Shown piece after piece: positions 56,257-64,000 of a stretch of DNA of 64,000 nt (position 1 is the first letter of the stretch; each line of letters starts with the position of its first letter). The DNA is from Pseudidiomarina gelatinasegens (GTDB taxonomy: Bacteria > Pseudomonadota > Gammaproteobacteria > Enterobacterales > Alteromonadaceae). The stretch is taken from assembly GCF_004025325.1 (NCBI RefSeq), contig NZ_RSFE01000004.1:124001-188000 (forward strand), given 5' to 3'. The notes below the pieces were generated by a model. That model did not search any database, was not told the origin of the DNA, and saw nothing but the letters and a program-made list of their open reading frames with translations. A program made the translations under genes and the position numbers.

Positions 56257-58003
56257 GGGGCACGGTGGCAGCGGTTAAAACCATAGTCAGCGGTAACCCT
56301 AACTTCCAGTAATCGCCGAAAGCATACCCACCAGGCCCCATAACTAAGATATTCGACTGATGCCCAATGGGGGTGATAAATGGTAGTGCAGCGCCAACCG
56401 CAACCGCCATTAGGAATGGATCTGGCGCAACACCCAAGCTTTCCGCCATGTTTAAACCGATTGGTGCCATCAGCACCGCTGCGGCGGCGTTATTTACAAT
56501 ATTCGACAAACTAATCGTCACCACCAGTAGAATTGTCATTGCAACCGCCGCCGGTGCGTCACTACTCACAACGAACGCCCATTCCGCTAGCGTATGCGCC
56601 GCCCCACTTCGCTCTAAGGCACCACCAAGTGGTATGGTCGCACCAAGTAACACAACGATTGGCCAGTCGACGTTCTCATACAGTTCGCGCAACGGAATGA
56701 TATTCGCTAACACCATCGCGCCCGCAGCGGCAGTAAAAGCTACCGGCACTGACAATAGCCCCAACGCACTGGCTAAAATAGCAACCGCAAAAATGGCTAA
56801 CGGCGTGAACAGCTTTTTTACGCCACCAATGCGCATACTGCGCTGCGCTAACGGAAAGCATCCAAACCGACGGAATACATCCGTTAGAATTTCGGCGTCG
56901 CCTTGCAACAGCAATACATCGCCCGGCTTGAAACGAATATTGGCTAAATTTGGTTTTACCGGTTGCCCTTGCCGTGCAACGGCCAGCACATTCACGCCAA
57001 AACGGTGGCGCAAGCGTAAATCAGCAGCCGAACGGCCAATGAGTCGTGAATCAGGACCCACAACCCCCTCTACCACTTGCACTTCGGCGGAAATTAAAAA
57101 TCGGTCAGCGAGTTCTTCGTCAGCATTGAGCTCCAGACCGGTCGCATCAATAATTTGTTGCAATGTTTCAGTATCGGCCTCTACAATAAGCACATCTTCC
57201 GCCTTGATACGATAATAACGTGGCGGCGCAGTGGTAACTGCCTTTCCGTGTTTCACCGCAACAATGGCAAAGTTGTCTTTGATTTTGCTTTCGAGTTCAA
57301 ACAAGGTTTGCCCGACACAATTGGCCTCTTCGGGAACCCACAATTCGGTTATATACGAGCTCATGTCATAAGGTGAGTTGGCTGCGTCACGGCTGGTGGT
57401 ATTCGGCACCAACCAACGGCTGGTAACCCACATAAATACCAAACCAATTGCCGCCAAACTCAAGCCTACCGGGGTAAAGTCAAAAATACCGAAGCTACTA
57501 CCCAGAGCTTCGTGACGAATGTCCGCAATGATAATGTTTGGCGGTGTACCTATCATAGTAATGGTACCGCCCAGCAATGAACCAAAGGCCATCGGCATTA
57601 ACACTTTAGAAGCGTGACCAAGGCCGCTACGTGATAACTGCAGCGCCACCGGAATCATAATTGCCATGGTTCCCGTGTTGCTAATAAATGCGGAGCATAT
57701 GGTGGTAATAGTGGTTAACGCGATCATTTGAATCCACGCTTTATCACCAACCCGCTTCATTAGCGACGCTAGCGCGTCGACCACCCCAGATCGCCACATG
57801 GCATGGCTAATCACCAATACTGCTGCAACCGTAATAACGGCGGCATTACCAAAACCAGCAAAGACCTCTTGGGCAGGAACCAACCCCAATGCCGCTGCAA
57901 TTAACAGCGCCAGCATTGCGACAATGTCGTAGCGCCATTTGTCCCAGACAAATAGCACCAGCGCTCCGATTAAAATTGCGCCTATTAATAGTTGGTCTAG
58001 CAT
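56225..58003 (-). CDS. SLC13/CitT-superfamily carrier with two TrkA-C domains
   Basis: A 592-residue inner-membrane transporter with two bundles of hydrophobic segments separated by a soluble middle of about 200 residues containing two TrkA_C (RCK_C) repeats (residues about 200-380). The sodium/substrate loop motifs [16 protein letters not shown] and [20 protein letters not shown] are typical of the family, with IGTPPNIII in the first half. Substrates in the family include dicarboxylates, sulfate and others; it cannot be resolved here. It converges with fabR and overlaps its end. Confidence 0.9.
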   Translation of the reverse strand: MLDQLLIGAILIGALVLFVWDKWRYDIVAMLALLIAAALGLVPAQEVFAGFGNAAVITVAAVLVISHAMWRSGVVDALASLMKRVGDKAWIQMIALTTITTICSAFISNTGTMAIMIPVALQLSRSGLGHASKVLMPMAFGSLLGGTITMIGTPPNIIIADIRHEALGSSFGIFDFTPVGLSLAAIGLVFMWVTSRWLVPNTTSRDAANSPYDMSSYITELWVPEEANCVGQTLFELESKIKDNFAIVAVKHGKAVTTAPPRYYRIKAEDVLIVEADTETLQQIIDATGLELNADEELADRFLISAEVQVVEGVVGPDSRLIGRSAADLRLRHRFGVNVLAVARQGQPVKPNLANIRFKPGDVLLLQGDAEILTDVFRRFGCFPLAQRSMRIGGVKKLFTPLAIFAVAILASALGLLSVPVAFTAAAGAMVLANIIPLRELYENVDWPIVVLLGATIPLGGALERSGAAHTLAEWAFVVSSDAPAAVAMTILLVVTISLSNIVNNAAAAVLMAPIGLNMAESLGVAPDPFLMAVAVGAALPFITPIGHQSNILVMGPGGYAFGDYWKLGLPLTMVLTAATVPLILWFWPLYG

Positions 58004-58065
58004 GGGGTACCCAAAGCTTAAAATGTTGTTAACAGATTGGCGTTATTTCGTGGGAAGTCAATAAT

Positions 58066-58094
58066 TTTACTGGTAGTATTAACAAAATTATACG
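58066..58094 (+). promoter_or_regulatory. Possible promoter of the S9 peptidase gene
   Basis: TTTACT and TATACG are spaced by 17 bases upstream of the peptidase start. The match is weak but position is plausible, and it lies in the divergent spacer with the SLC13 gene. Confidence 0.35.
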
Positions 58095-58131
58095 AATAAA
58101 TCTTGAACAACAAAGCAACGAGGAGTTCATT

Positions 58132-60141
58132 ATGCTTCGCAGCATTGGCGTCATTTTAGTCGCTGCGGTATTAACCGTACCCAGTTTTGCGCGTGATATC
58201 ACGTTGCAAGAAACGGTTACCGTAAAATCAATTAATAGTGCGGCTCTTGCCGCCGACGGCCAGTTGGCAGCATTTACCCGCGTGGTTCCACGTACTCCGT
58301 ATAAAGATGAAGACGGTGGTGCCTACATTGAGCTTCACACCGTACATGGCGATGCCACCAGCGTGCCATTCATTACCGGTAAAGAGTCAGTGCGCTCGGT
58401 GAGCTTTAATGGCCAAACAATTTATTTTTTGGCTAAACGCGACGATGCGAAGCACACCAGCTTATACAAAATGGCAACTACCGGTGGCGAAGCGCAGCTC
58501 GCCCTGAGCCATGACGCAGCTATTAGCAGCTATGCGGTTAGCAATAACGGCCGCTATATTGCTTTTCGCGCTCGCTCTAAAGCCGATGAAACCAAGAGTA
58601 AACTAGCCAAAAAAGGCTTCAAAGCAGAAATTTATGAAGAACAGAACGAGTTTACACACCTTTGGCTTTACGACACGCAAGCTGATGACGCGAAGCCTGT
58701 TCAGTTAAGCACTGACACGCAAGTATTGTCCGTTGCATTTCGCCCAGAGAACGACCAGCTGTTGGTTCGTGTCGCGCCAACAGCCCTGGTTGACGACAAT
58801 TACATGAGCACACAGTATCAACTGCTCGATTATGACGGCAAACAAGTCAGTGCCTTTGAATCAGTTGGTAAGCTCGGCAAAGCTGAGTTCTCGCCTGATG
58901 GCCGTTATTTGGCGGTGATTGGTGCTGCGGATTATAACGACCCAGCCTCGGGCCGGTTGTACGTGTATGACACCAGTAAAGAAAATGAAAGAACCAACCT
59001 GCTGCCTGATTATCAAGGTCATGTGCAAGACATCGCTTGGCGTCGCAATGATGAACTTATTTGGTTAGGTCATCGTGGCACACAAAGTGAAGTGCAAGCG
59101 TTGACTATGCAGTGGTTTGAAAGCCGCATGCTCATGGAGCCAAGTAAACTGGTTGCGGTCGACATTGAAGTTGCACCCGGTAAAAACGATGTCCTGGTTC
59201 GGGCGCACAGCAGTGCACATCCAACAGAGTTATTTCGCATTAGTGGACAAAACATCACGCGCCTAACCAATTCTAATCCATGGTTAGACGATGTCACTAT
59301 GCCCCGCCAAGAAACCATCAGTTACAAGGCCCGTGACGGCCTAGAGCTTGAAGGTGTGGTGGTTTACCCAACGGATTATACCGAAGGCAAACGTTACCCA
59401 CTTATCATGGTGGTGCACGGCGGACCAGAAGCCCATTACAGCAATGGTTGGCTTGATCGTTATGGCAGCCCGGTAAAATATGCTGCGCAACAAGGCTATG
59501 CGCTGTTTTTCCCAAATTACCGTGGCAGCACGGGGCGTGGCGTCGAGTTTTCTAAGCTCGGCCAAAATGACTACGCAGGTAAGGAATTTGACGACCTTGT
59601 TGATGGCAAAAATCACTTGGTAGAAATGGGGCTTGTTGACGAAACCAAAGTGGGCATCACCGGTGGCTCTTACGGCGGCTTTGCTTCAGCTTGGGGCGCA
59701 ACTGCTCTGACGGAACATTTCGCAGCAAGTGTGATGTTCGTTGGTATCAGTGACAACATTTCAAAATTCGGTACCACCGATATTGCCAAAGAAATGCACG
59801 CGGTTCATGCACGCAGTTATCCGTGGGAAAAGTGGCAATGGTACCTTGAGCGCAGCCCGATTTATCATGCTGAAAAAGCCCGTACACCTATTTTGATCAT
59901 GCACGGCAAAGAAGACACGCGTGTGCACCCAAGCCAGTCCATGGAACTATACCGTTATTTGAAAACCCACGGTAAGGTTCCGGTGCGCTTGGTATTATAC
60001 CCAGGTGAAGGGCACGGCAACCGCCGCGTTGCCGCACAGCTGGACTACTCCATGCGCCTAATGCGTTGGATGCAGCACTTTTTGGTTGAAGGCAACAAAG
60101 AAGCTCCAGCGCATGAGTTACCTCACGCTGAACAGCTTTAG
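58132..60141 (+). CDS. S9 family (prolyl oligopeptidase-like) peptidase
   Basis: A secreted or periplasmic serine peptidase of 669 residues. A signal peptide (MLRSIGVILVAAVLTVPSFA) is followed by a beta-propeller region with YIAF/DGRYLAV-type repeats and an alpha/beta hydrolase domain with the nucleophile S513 in GGSYGG, the acid in MHGKEDTRVHP and the histidine in GEGHGNR. Such enzymes cut short peptides and release dipeptides. It has a GAGGAG ribosome site. The following GGDEF gene starts 19 bases after its stop, so read-through is possible. Confidence 0.93.
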   Translation: MLRSIGVILVAAVLTVPSFARDITLQETVTVKSINSAALAADGQLAAFTRVVPRTPYKDEDGGAYIELHTVHGDATSVPFITGKESVRSVSFNGQTIYFLAKRDDAKHTSLYKMATTGGEAQLALSHDAAISSYAVSNNGRYIAFRARSKADETKSKLAKKGFKAEIYEEQNEFTHLWLYDTQADDAKPVQLSTDTQVLSVAFRPENDQLLVRVAPTALVDDNYMSTQYQLLDYDGKQVSAFESVGKLGKAEFSPDGRYLAVIGAADYNDPASGRLYVYDTSKENERTNLLPDYQGHVQDIAWRRNDELIWLGHRGTQSEVQALTMQWFESRMLMEPSKLVAVDIEVAPGKNDVLVRAHSSAHPTELFRISGQNITRLTNSNPWLDDVTMPRQETISYKARDGLELEGVVVYPTDYTEGKRYPLIMVVHGGPEAHYSNGWLDRYGSPVKYAAQQGYALFFPNYRGSTGRGVEFSKLGQNDYAGKEFDDLVDGKNHLVEMGLVDETKVGITGGSYGGFASAWGATALTEHFAASVMFVGISDNISKFGTTDIAKEMHAVHARSYPWEKWQWYLERSPIYHAEKARTPILIMHGKEDTRVHPSQSMELYRYLKTHGKVPVRLVLYPGEGHGNRRVAAQLDYSMRLMRWMQHFLVEGNKEAPAHELPHAEQL

Positions 60142-60160
60142 TTCAAGCTGGTAACCACGC

Positions 60161-61261
60161 ATGAGCTGGCAAGTTTTGCGTACGTTAGTTCATCAAGGGT
60201 GGTGGGTTATCCACCACCCTTTTGAACGTCAAGACCCACGCTACTGGCGTGTACAATTAATGCAAAGCTTGCTGCTTATTTTGCAAGTCTACTCCGGCGC
60301 CTTTGTACTACTAAACCTGACGTTATTTGGCTATTTCGACATGGCGATAGCCAACTTATGTGTGTTCGCAGCTATTTTGGCCATACAAGTCGACTTGCGT
60401 AAGAACCTGAACTTAGACCGCAGCGCTATAGCTCTTACCGGCACAATTGTGGTTTTTTTGGGCATCTATTTAGCAATTGCGCAAGGCCGAAACTATTCAT
60501 TTATTTGGTTAAGCTTAGTACCAACAATTTCATTTTTCTTATTAGGCATTCGCCGTGGGCTATACGTTAGTGTGTTGTTTTTGACAGCCTCTATCGTGTT
60601 TATTGTCGTTTTCTCCTCAGGCTGGCCCAGTTACGAACTAAATATTCCGAGTTACTTTAACATCGCGCTTTCGTTGTTCGCCTTGCTGACGATTAGCCGT
60701 CACTATGAAAAATCCCGTACCGAAGCCTTCGCATTTTTGGCCAAACGTAATCAAGAGCTGGAGATTTTAGCGGTTACCGACCCGCTAACTCAATTATTCA
60801 ACCGCTCACATCTTGATGCCATGCTCGAAATTGAATTGCAGCGCGCCAAACGTGACAAAACTGATCTGTCTGTGTTGATTATTGACGCCGACCAATTCAA
60901 AACGCTCAATGACAGTTATGGGCACGTCGTTGGTGATGAAGTGCTGGTTGAGCTGAGCAGCCTCTTGCAGAGCTGCGCGCGCGCAACCGATGTACTGGGT
61001 CGCTGGGGCGGTGAGGAGTTCCTGATTATTGCACCAAAGACCGGTGAAGATGGTGCAGTGGAGTTGGCAGAAAAGATCCGCGTAGCTGTTGGTCGGCATC
61101 GTTTTACTGATGAAGATTTACACCTAACCTTAAGCATTGGCTCGGCAACACTTTCCCCAACCGACACACAAATATCAATCATTCAACGGGCCGATGACGG
61201 CCTTTATCAAGCCAAGCACGATGGACGCAACTGCACACGCCTTGGAAAATCTACGGCTTAA
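60161..61261 (+). CDS. Membrane diguanylate cyclase (GGDEF)
   Basis: A 366-residue protein with about five to six membrane segments (residues about 35-180), then a short linker and a GGDEF domain (200-366). The motif is GGEEF (283-287), with an RxxD inhibitory site at R274-D277, so it is probably active and feedback-inhibited. The N-terminal part shows no other recognised sensor domain. It may share a transcript with the S9 peptidase and precedes the EAL gene by 114 bases. Confidence 0.92.
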   Translation: MSWQVLRTLVHQGWWVIHHPFERQDPRYWRVQLMQSLLLILQVYSGAFVLLNLTLFGYFDMAIANLCVFAAILAIQVDLRKNLNLDRSAIALTGTIVVFLGIYLAIAQGRNYSFIWLSLVPTISFFLLGIRRGLYVSVLFLTASIVFIVVFSSGWPSYELNIPSYFNIALSLFALLTISRHYEKSRTEAFAFLAKRNQELEILAVTDPLTQLFNRSHLDAMLEIELQRAKRDKTDLSVLIIDADQFKTLNDSYGHVVGDEVLVELSSLLQSCARATDVLGRWGGEEFLIIAPKTGEDGAVELAEKIRVAVGRHRFTDEDLHLTLSIGSATLSPTDTQISIIQRADDGLYQAKHDGRNCTRLGKSTA

Positions 61262-61375
61262 CTCGCAGATACTTGTTGTTACATTACCTTTACATTAGTA
61301 TATTCCAGTGTACGTAGTTCATGGGATTCATCTGTGAGCTTTTTAGTCAGGTAATCGTCGTTTGCAGGCAGCCGC

Positions 61376-63100
61376 ATGGATGTAGACAGAAATCGTTTCA
61401 CGGAATCTCAACCACTTGAGTACAGTCAGGGTTACTTGCTTGAACGCGCCGTTCAGTCAAGTATCAACAGTATTGTCATTATTGACGCACTGGTTAGCGG
61501 GCGCCCCTTAGTTTATGCCAATGCCGCTTTTTATCGCACCACAGGCTATCACCCAACGGAAGTTCTCGGTAAGAGTCTTCATTTTCTGCAGGGGCCTGAC
61601 TCTGACCCGGCGGCAGTAAACTCGGTAATCCATGCACTTGAGCACCATCAAGAGTTAAAAACCTCGATACTCAATTACCGAAAAGACGGCACCAGCTACT
61701 GGAATGAAGTGCATATTTCCCCTGTCCTTGATGCGACCAATAAAGTGACTCACTTTATCGGGGTACTATTAGATGTTAGTGACAAACGCGCCATTGAAGA
61801 GCAGCTAATTTATAATCAAACACATGACCCTTTGACTGGCTGTTTAAATCGGAGCCATCTTGAAGAACGGGTTACGCATGATTTAGTGCTCGCAAAGCGG
61901 CAACGCCAAATGCTTGCGCTGTACTATATTGATCTGGATAAATTTAAAGCCATCAACGATGCTTTCGGCATCAACTGCGGCGACAACCTGCTTAAGCAAG
62001 TTGCTTCACGCATCCTTGCGCTGCTTGACCCGGGTGACACCTTGGCACGGGTTAACGCCGACGAGTTTGTATTGCTGGTACCTGAGGTGGACGATGCCGA
62101 TGAAGGGCATCGAATTGCGCAGCGGCTTCAGTCTGTATTCGCACAGCCATTTCAACTCGGCGAATACTCCATTACAGTTACCGCAAGTATTGGTATTGCG
62201 GCCTATGAGCCACAGCACAAAGTCAACGTGTTACCGGCGGCAGAGTCGCTGATTCAGCACGCGGACATGGCCATGTATCAGGCTAAGTTAGCCGGTCGTA
62301 ATACGGTGCATTGGTTCTCCCAACAGATATCTTCGCAACTCAGCGAGAAATTGTTACTGCGCCAGCAACTGCATGATGCGTTAACCCAAGAGCAGCTCGA
62401 ACTTTACTATCAACCGATTCTTTGTTCCGACAAGCAGTCGGTGTGCGCGCTTGAGTGTTTGTTGCGCTGGCACCACCCTGAACGCGGTATGGTTTCGCCA
62501 GCTGAGTTCATTCCACTTGCGGAGGAGTCAGGACAGATTGTGCCTATCGGCAATTGGGTTCTTGAGCAAGCCTGTCGTGACATCATGACGATAAACAAAG
62601 GCCGCGAAATACCGCTCTCGGTTGCAGTTAACATTTCCGCCGTGCAGTTTACTCAAATAACATTCCTGCAAACTGTGCGCGACATTATGGCGCGCACGGG
62701 AATAGATCCCGAATGCCTTGAGTTAGAAATCACTGAAAGCGTATTAATGGCCGACGAAGATCGCGCTATTGATACCATTCATACGCTCGATAGTATGGGA
62801 GTGCGCGTGTCGCTAGATGACTTTGGAACAGGGTATTCCAGCCTTGCATACTTGCGTTTTCTACCGGTACATAAAATTAAAATCGACAGAAGTTTTGTAC
62901 GCGAAATTGCCCACAATAAACGCGACAATGCGATTCTGTCGGGCATCGTGTCGATGGCGCATAAGTTGAATTTAATTGTGGTTGCCGAGGGTGTTGAAGA
63001 CGAAGTACAAGCGCAGCTGCTGCGCGAGTCAAACTGTGATTTGCTGCAAGGGTTCTTGTATGCAAAGCCCCAGCCGCTCGCGCGGCTGGTTCTTAAGTAA
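61376..63100 (+). CDS. LOV-like PAS, degenerate GGDEF and EAL protein
   Basis: A 574-residue cytoplasmic protein. Residues about 25-140 form a LOV-like PAS domain: GKSLHFLQGPDSD (65-77), NYRKDGTSYWNEVHISPV (100-117) and FIGVLLDVSD are the LOV segments, but the photoactive Cys of GXNCRFLQG is L68 and the usual flavin-signalling Gln is L131, so normal LOV photochemistry is lost. The GGDEF domain (148-315) reads NADEF (227-231) and lacks a GG turn and RxxD site, so it is probably inactive. The EAL domain (330-574) has ECL at 360-362 for EAL, LEITES and DDFGTGYSSL intact, so phosphodiesterase activity is likely. Confidence 0.92.
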   Translation: MDVDRNRFTESQPLEYSQGYLLERAVQSSINSIVIIDALVSGRPLVYANAAFYRTTGYHPTEVLGKSLHFLQGPDSDPAAVNSVIHALEHHQELKTSILNYRKDGTSYWNEVHISPVLDATNKVTHFIGVLLDVSDKRAIEEQLIYNQTHDPLTGCLNRSHLEERVTHDLVLAKRQRQMLALYYIDLDKFKAINDAFGINCGDNLLKQVASRILALLDPGDTLARVNADEFVLLVPEVDDADEGHRIAQRLQSVFAQPFQLGEYSITVTASIGIAAYEPQHKVNVLPAAESLIQHADMAMYQAKLAGRNTVHWFSQQISSQLSEKLLLRQQLHDALTQEQLELYYQPILCSDKQSVCALECLLRWHHPERGMVSPAEFIPLAEESGQIVPIGNWVLEQACRDIMTINKGREIPLSVAVNISAVQFTQITFLQTVRDIMARTGIDPECLELEITESVLMADEDRAIDTIHTLDSMGVRVSLDDFGTGYSSLAYLRFLPVHKIKIDRSFVREIAHNKRDNAILSGIVSMAHKLNLIVVAEGVEDEVQAQLLRESNCDLLQGFLYAKPQPLARLVLK

Positions 63101-63113
63101 CGTTTAGCGTTGG

Positions 63114-64000
63114 TTACAACTGAGGGCCAGCAGCAACCAAAGACTTGCCTTCTTCGTTATCGGTGAACTTTTCGAAGTTCGCGACGAAGCGATTAGCAAG
63201 ATCTTGTGCTTTCACATCCCAATCACCCGCGTCTGCATAGGTGTTGCGTGGGTCCAAAATATGTTGCTCTTGAACGCCTGCAAGTGCCGTTGGCATGGCG
63301 AGATTAAAGTATGGCAACTGGACAAACTCAGCGTCTTCAATGCTACCGTCCAGAATAGAGTCAATAATGGCTCGGGTTGCCTGAATAGAAATACGCTTGC
63401 CCGTACCGTTCCAGCCAGTGTTCACCAAATAAGCTTCCGCGCCGGCTGCTTCCATACGCTTGACCAAAACTTCAGCGTACTGGGTTGGGTGCAAGGTCAG
63501 AAATGCCGCACCAAAACAGCTCGAGAAGGTTGGCGTTGGCTCAGTGATACCACGTTCTGTGCCGGCAAGTTTTGCCGTGAAGCCTGACAGGAAGTAGTAC
63601 TCAGTTTGCTCTTTCGTCAACTTGGAAACTGGCGGTAAAACACCAAAAGCGTCGGCTGTTAAAAAGATAACCTTTTGCGCGTGACCCGCTTTAGAAACCG
63701 GCTTCACAATATTGTCGATATGATAAATCGGGTACGAAACACGGGTGTTTTCAGTTTTTGATCCATCATCGAAATCTACGCTGCCATCTGCACGTACGGT
63801 GACGTTTTCAAGCAACGCATCGCGACGAATCGCATTGTAAATATCAGGCTCTGCTTCAGCGGATAAATTAATTGTTTTCGCGTAGCAACCGCCTTCGAAG
63901 TTGAATACGCCGTCGTCATCCCAACCGTGCTCGTCATCACCAATGAGTTGGCGCTTTGGATCGGTTGAAAGCGTGGTTTTACCCGTACCTGACAAACCAA
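63114..64000 (-). CDS. pckA: Phosphoenolpyruvate carboxykinase, ATP type (3' part)
   Basis: PckA turns oxaloacetate into phosphoenolpyruvate with ATP in gluconeogenesis. The frame is open to the right edge, so only the C-terminal part of about 295 codons is present and the gene is cut by the window. The P-loop [19 protein letters not shown] lies at the very edge, then [21 protein letters not shown], and [19 protein letters not shown]. It converges with the EAL gene with 13 bases between stops. In E. coli pckA lies next to envZ-ompR; here it lies about 15 kb away. Confidence 0.97.
   Translation of the reverse strand, partial: GLSGTGKTTLSTDPKRQLIGDDEHGWDDDGVFNFEGGCYAKTINLSAEAEPDIYNAIRRDALLENVTVRADGSVDFDDGSKTENTRVSYPIYHIDNIVKPVSKAGHAQKVIFLTADAFGVLPPVSKLTKEQTEYYFLSGFTAKLAGTERGITEPTPTFSSCFGAAFLTLHPTQYAEVLVKRMEAAGAEAYLVNTGWNGTGKRISIQATRAIIDSILDGSIEDAEFVQLPYFNLAMPTALAGVQEQHILDPRNTYADAGDWDVKAQDLANRFVANFEKFTDNEEGKSLVAAGPQL

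Overview
The window is housekeeping chromosome of a gammaproteobacterium. Gene content, codon use and gene order (rplKAJL-rpoBC joined to rpsL-rpsG-fusA-tufA; queG/nnr-tsaE-amiB-mutL-miaA-hfq-hflXKC-purA; yheV-yheS-yheU; envZ-ompR near greB-tex and pckA; a sthA-type transhydrogenase and FabR) point to the Alteromonadales. Idiomarinaceae is my best guess, but that is an inference from general resemblance and no database was searched. Genes are densely packed and no gene-free stretch exceeds about 260 bases. No rRNA, CRISPR array, prophage, transposase or replication origin is visible.

Layout. 1-3.5 kb: 3' part of uvrA, glutaminase and a periplasmic binding-type protein. 3.7-24 kb (minus strand): the transcription/translation supercluster, read from the right as tRNA-Thr/Tyr/Gly/Thr, tufB, tRNA-Trp, secE, nusG, rplK, rplA, rplJ, rplL, rpoB, rpoC, rpsL, rpsG, fusA, tufA, preceded by purA. 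It contains a clear L10 leader, an rplL-rpoB attenuator, a promoter nested in the nusG terminator, a near-consensus rpsL promoter, and four copies of a palindromic CGTTATTCG-type repeat in its spacers. 24-36 kb: a PLP enzyme, then hflC-hflK-hflX-hfq-miaA-mutL-amiB-tsaE-nnr on minus and queG divergent. 36-42 kb: small lipoprotein, P-type ATPase, DUF1415, VOC, DUF805, M14 peptidase-like, MAPEG and a zinc ribbon protein. 42-49 kb: ABC-F protein, YheU, CysQ, NudE, SthA, EnvZ-OmpR. 49.4-51.2 kb: an RsbQ-like alpha/beta hydrolase overlapping a PAS-GGDEF diguanylate cyclase. 51.3-58 kb: greB, tex, acyl desaturase divergent from fabR, and an SLC13-type carrier. 58-63 kb: S9 peptidase, membrane GGDEF protein and a LOV-like/GGDEF/EAL protein. 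The right edge is the 3' part of pckA.

The most interesting items are: (1) the hydrolase/PAS-GGDEF pair, which looks like the B. subtilis RsbQ-RsbP input module rewired to c-di-GMP and inserted between ompR and greB; (2) a LOV-like domain that has lost the photoactive cysteine and the signalling glutamine, fused to a degenerate GGDEF and an EAL domain; (3) the palindromic repeat family, one copy of which marks the edge of the tufA/tufB identity tract; (4) two matching palindromes between the desaturase gene and fabR. Start codons were moved from the longest reading frame where family alignment, overlaps or ribosome binding sites favour another start; these cases are stated in each entry.
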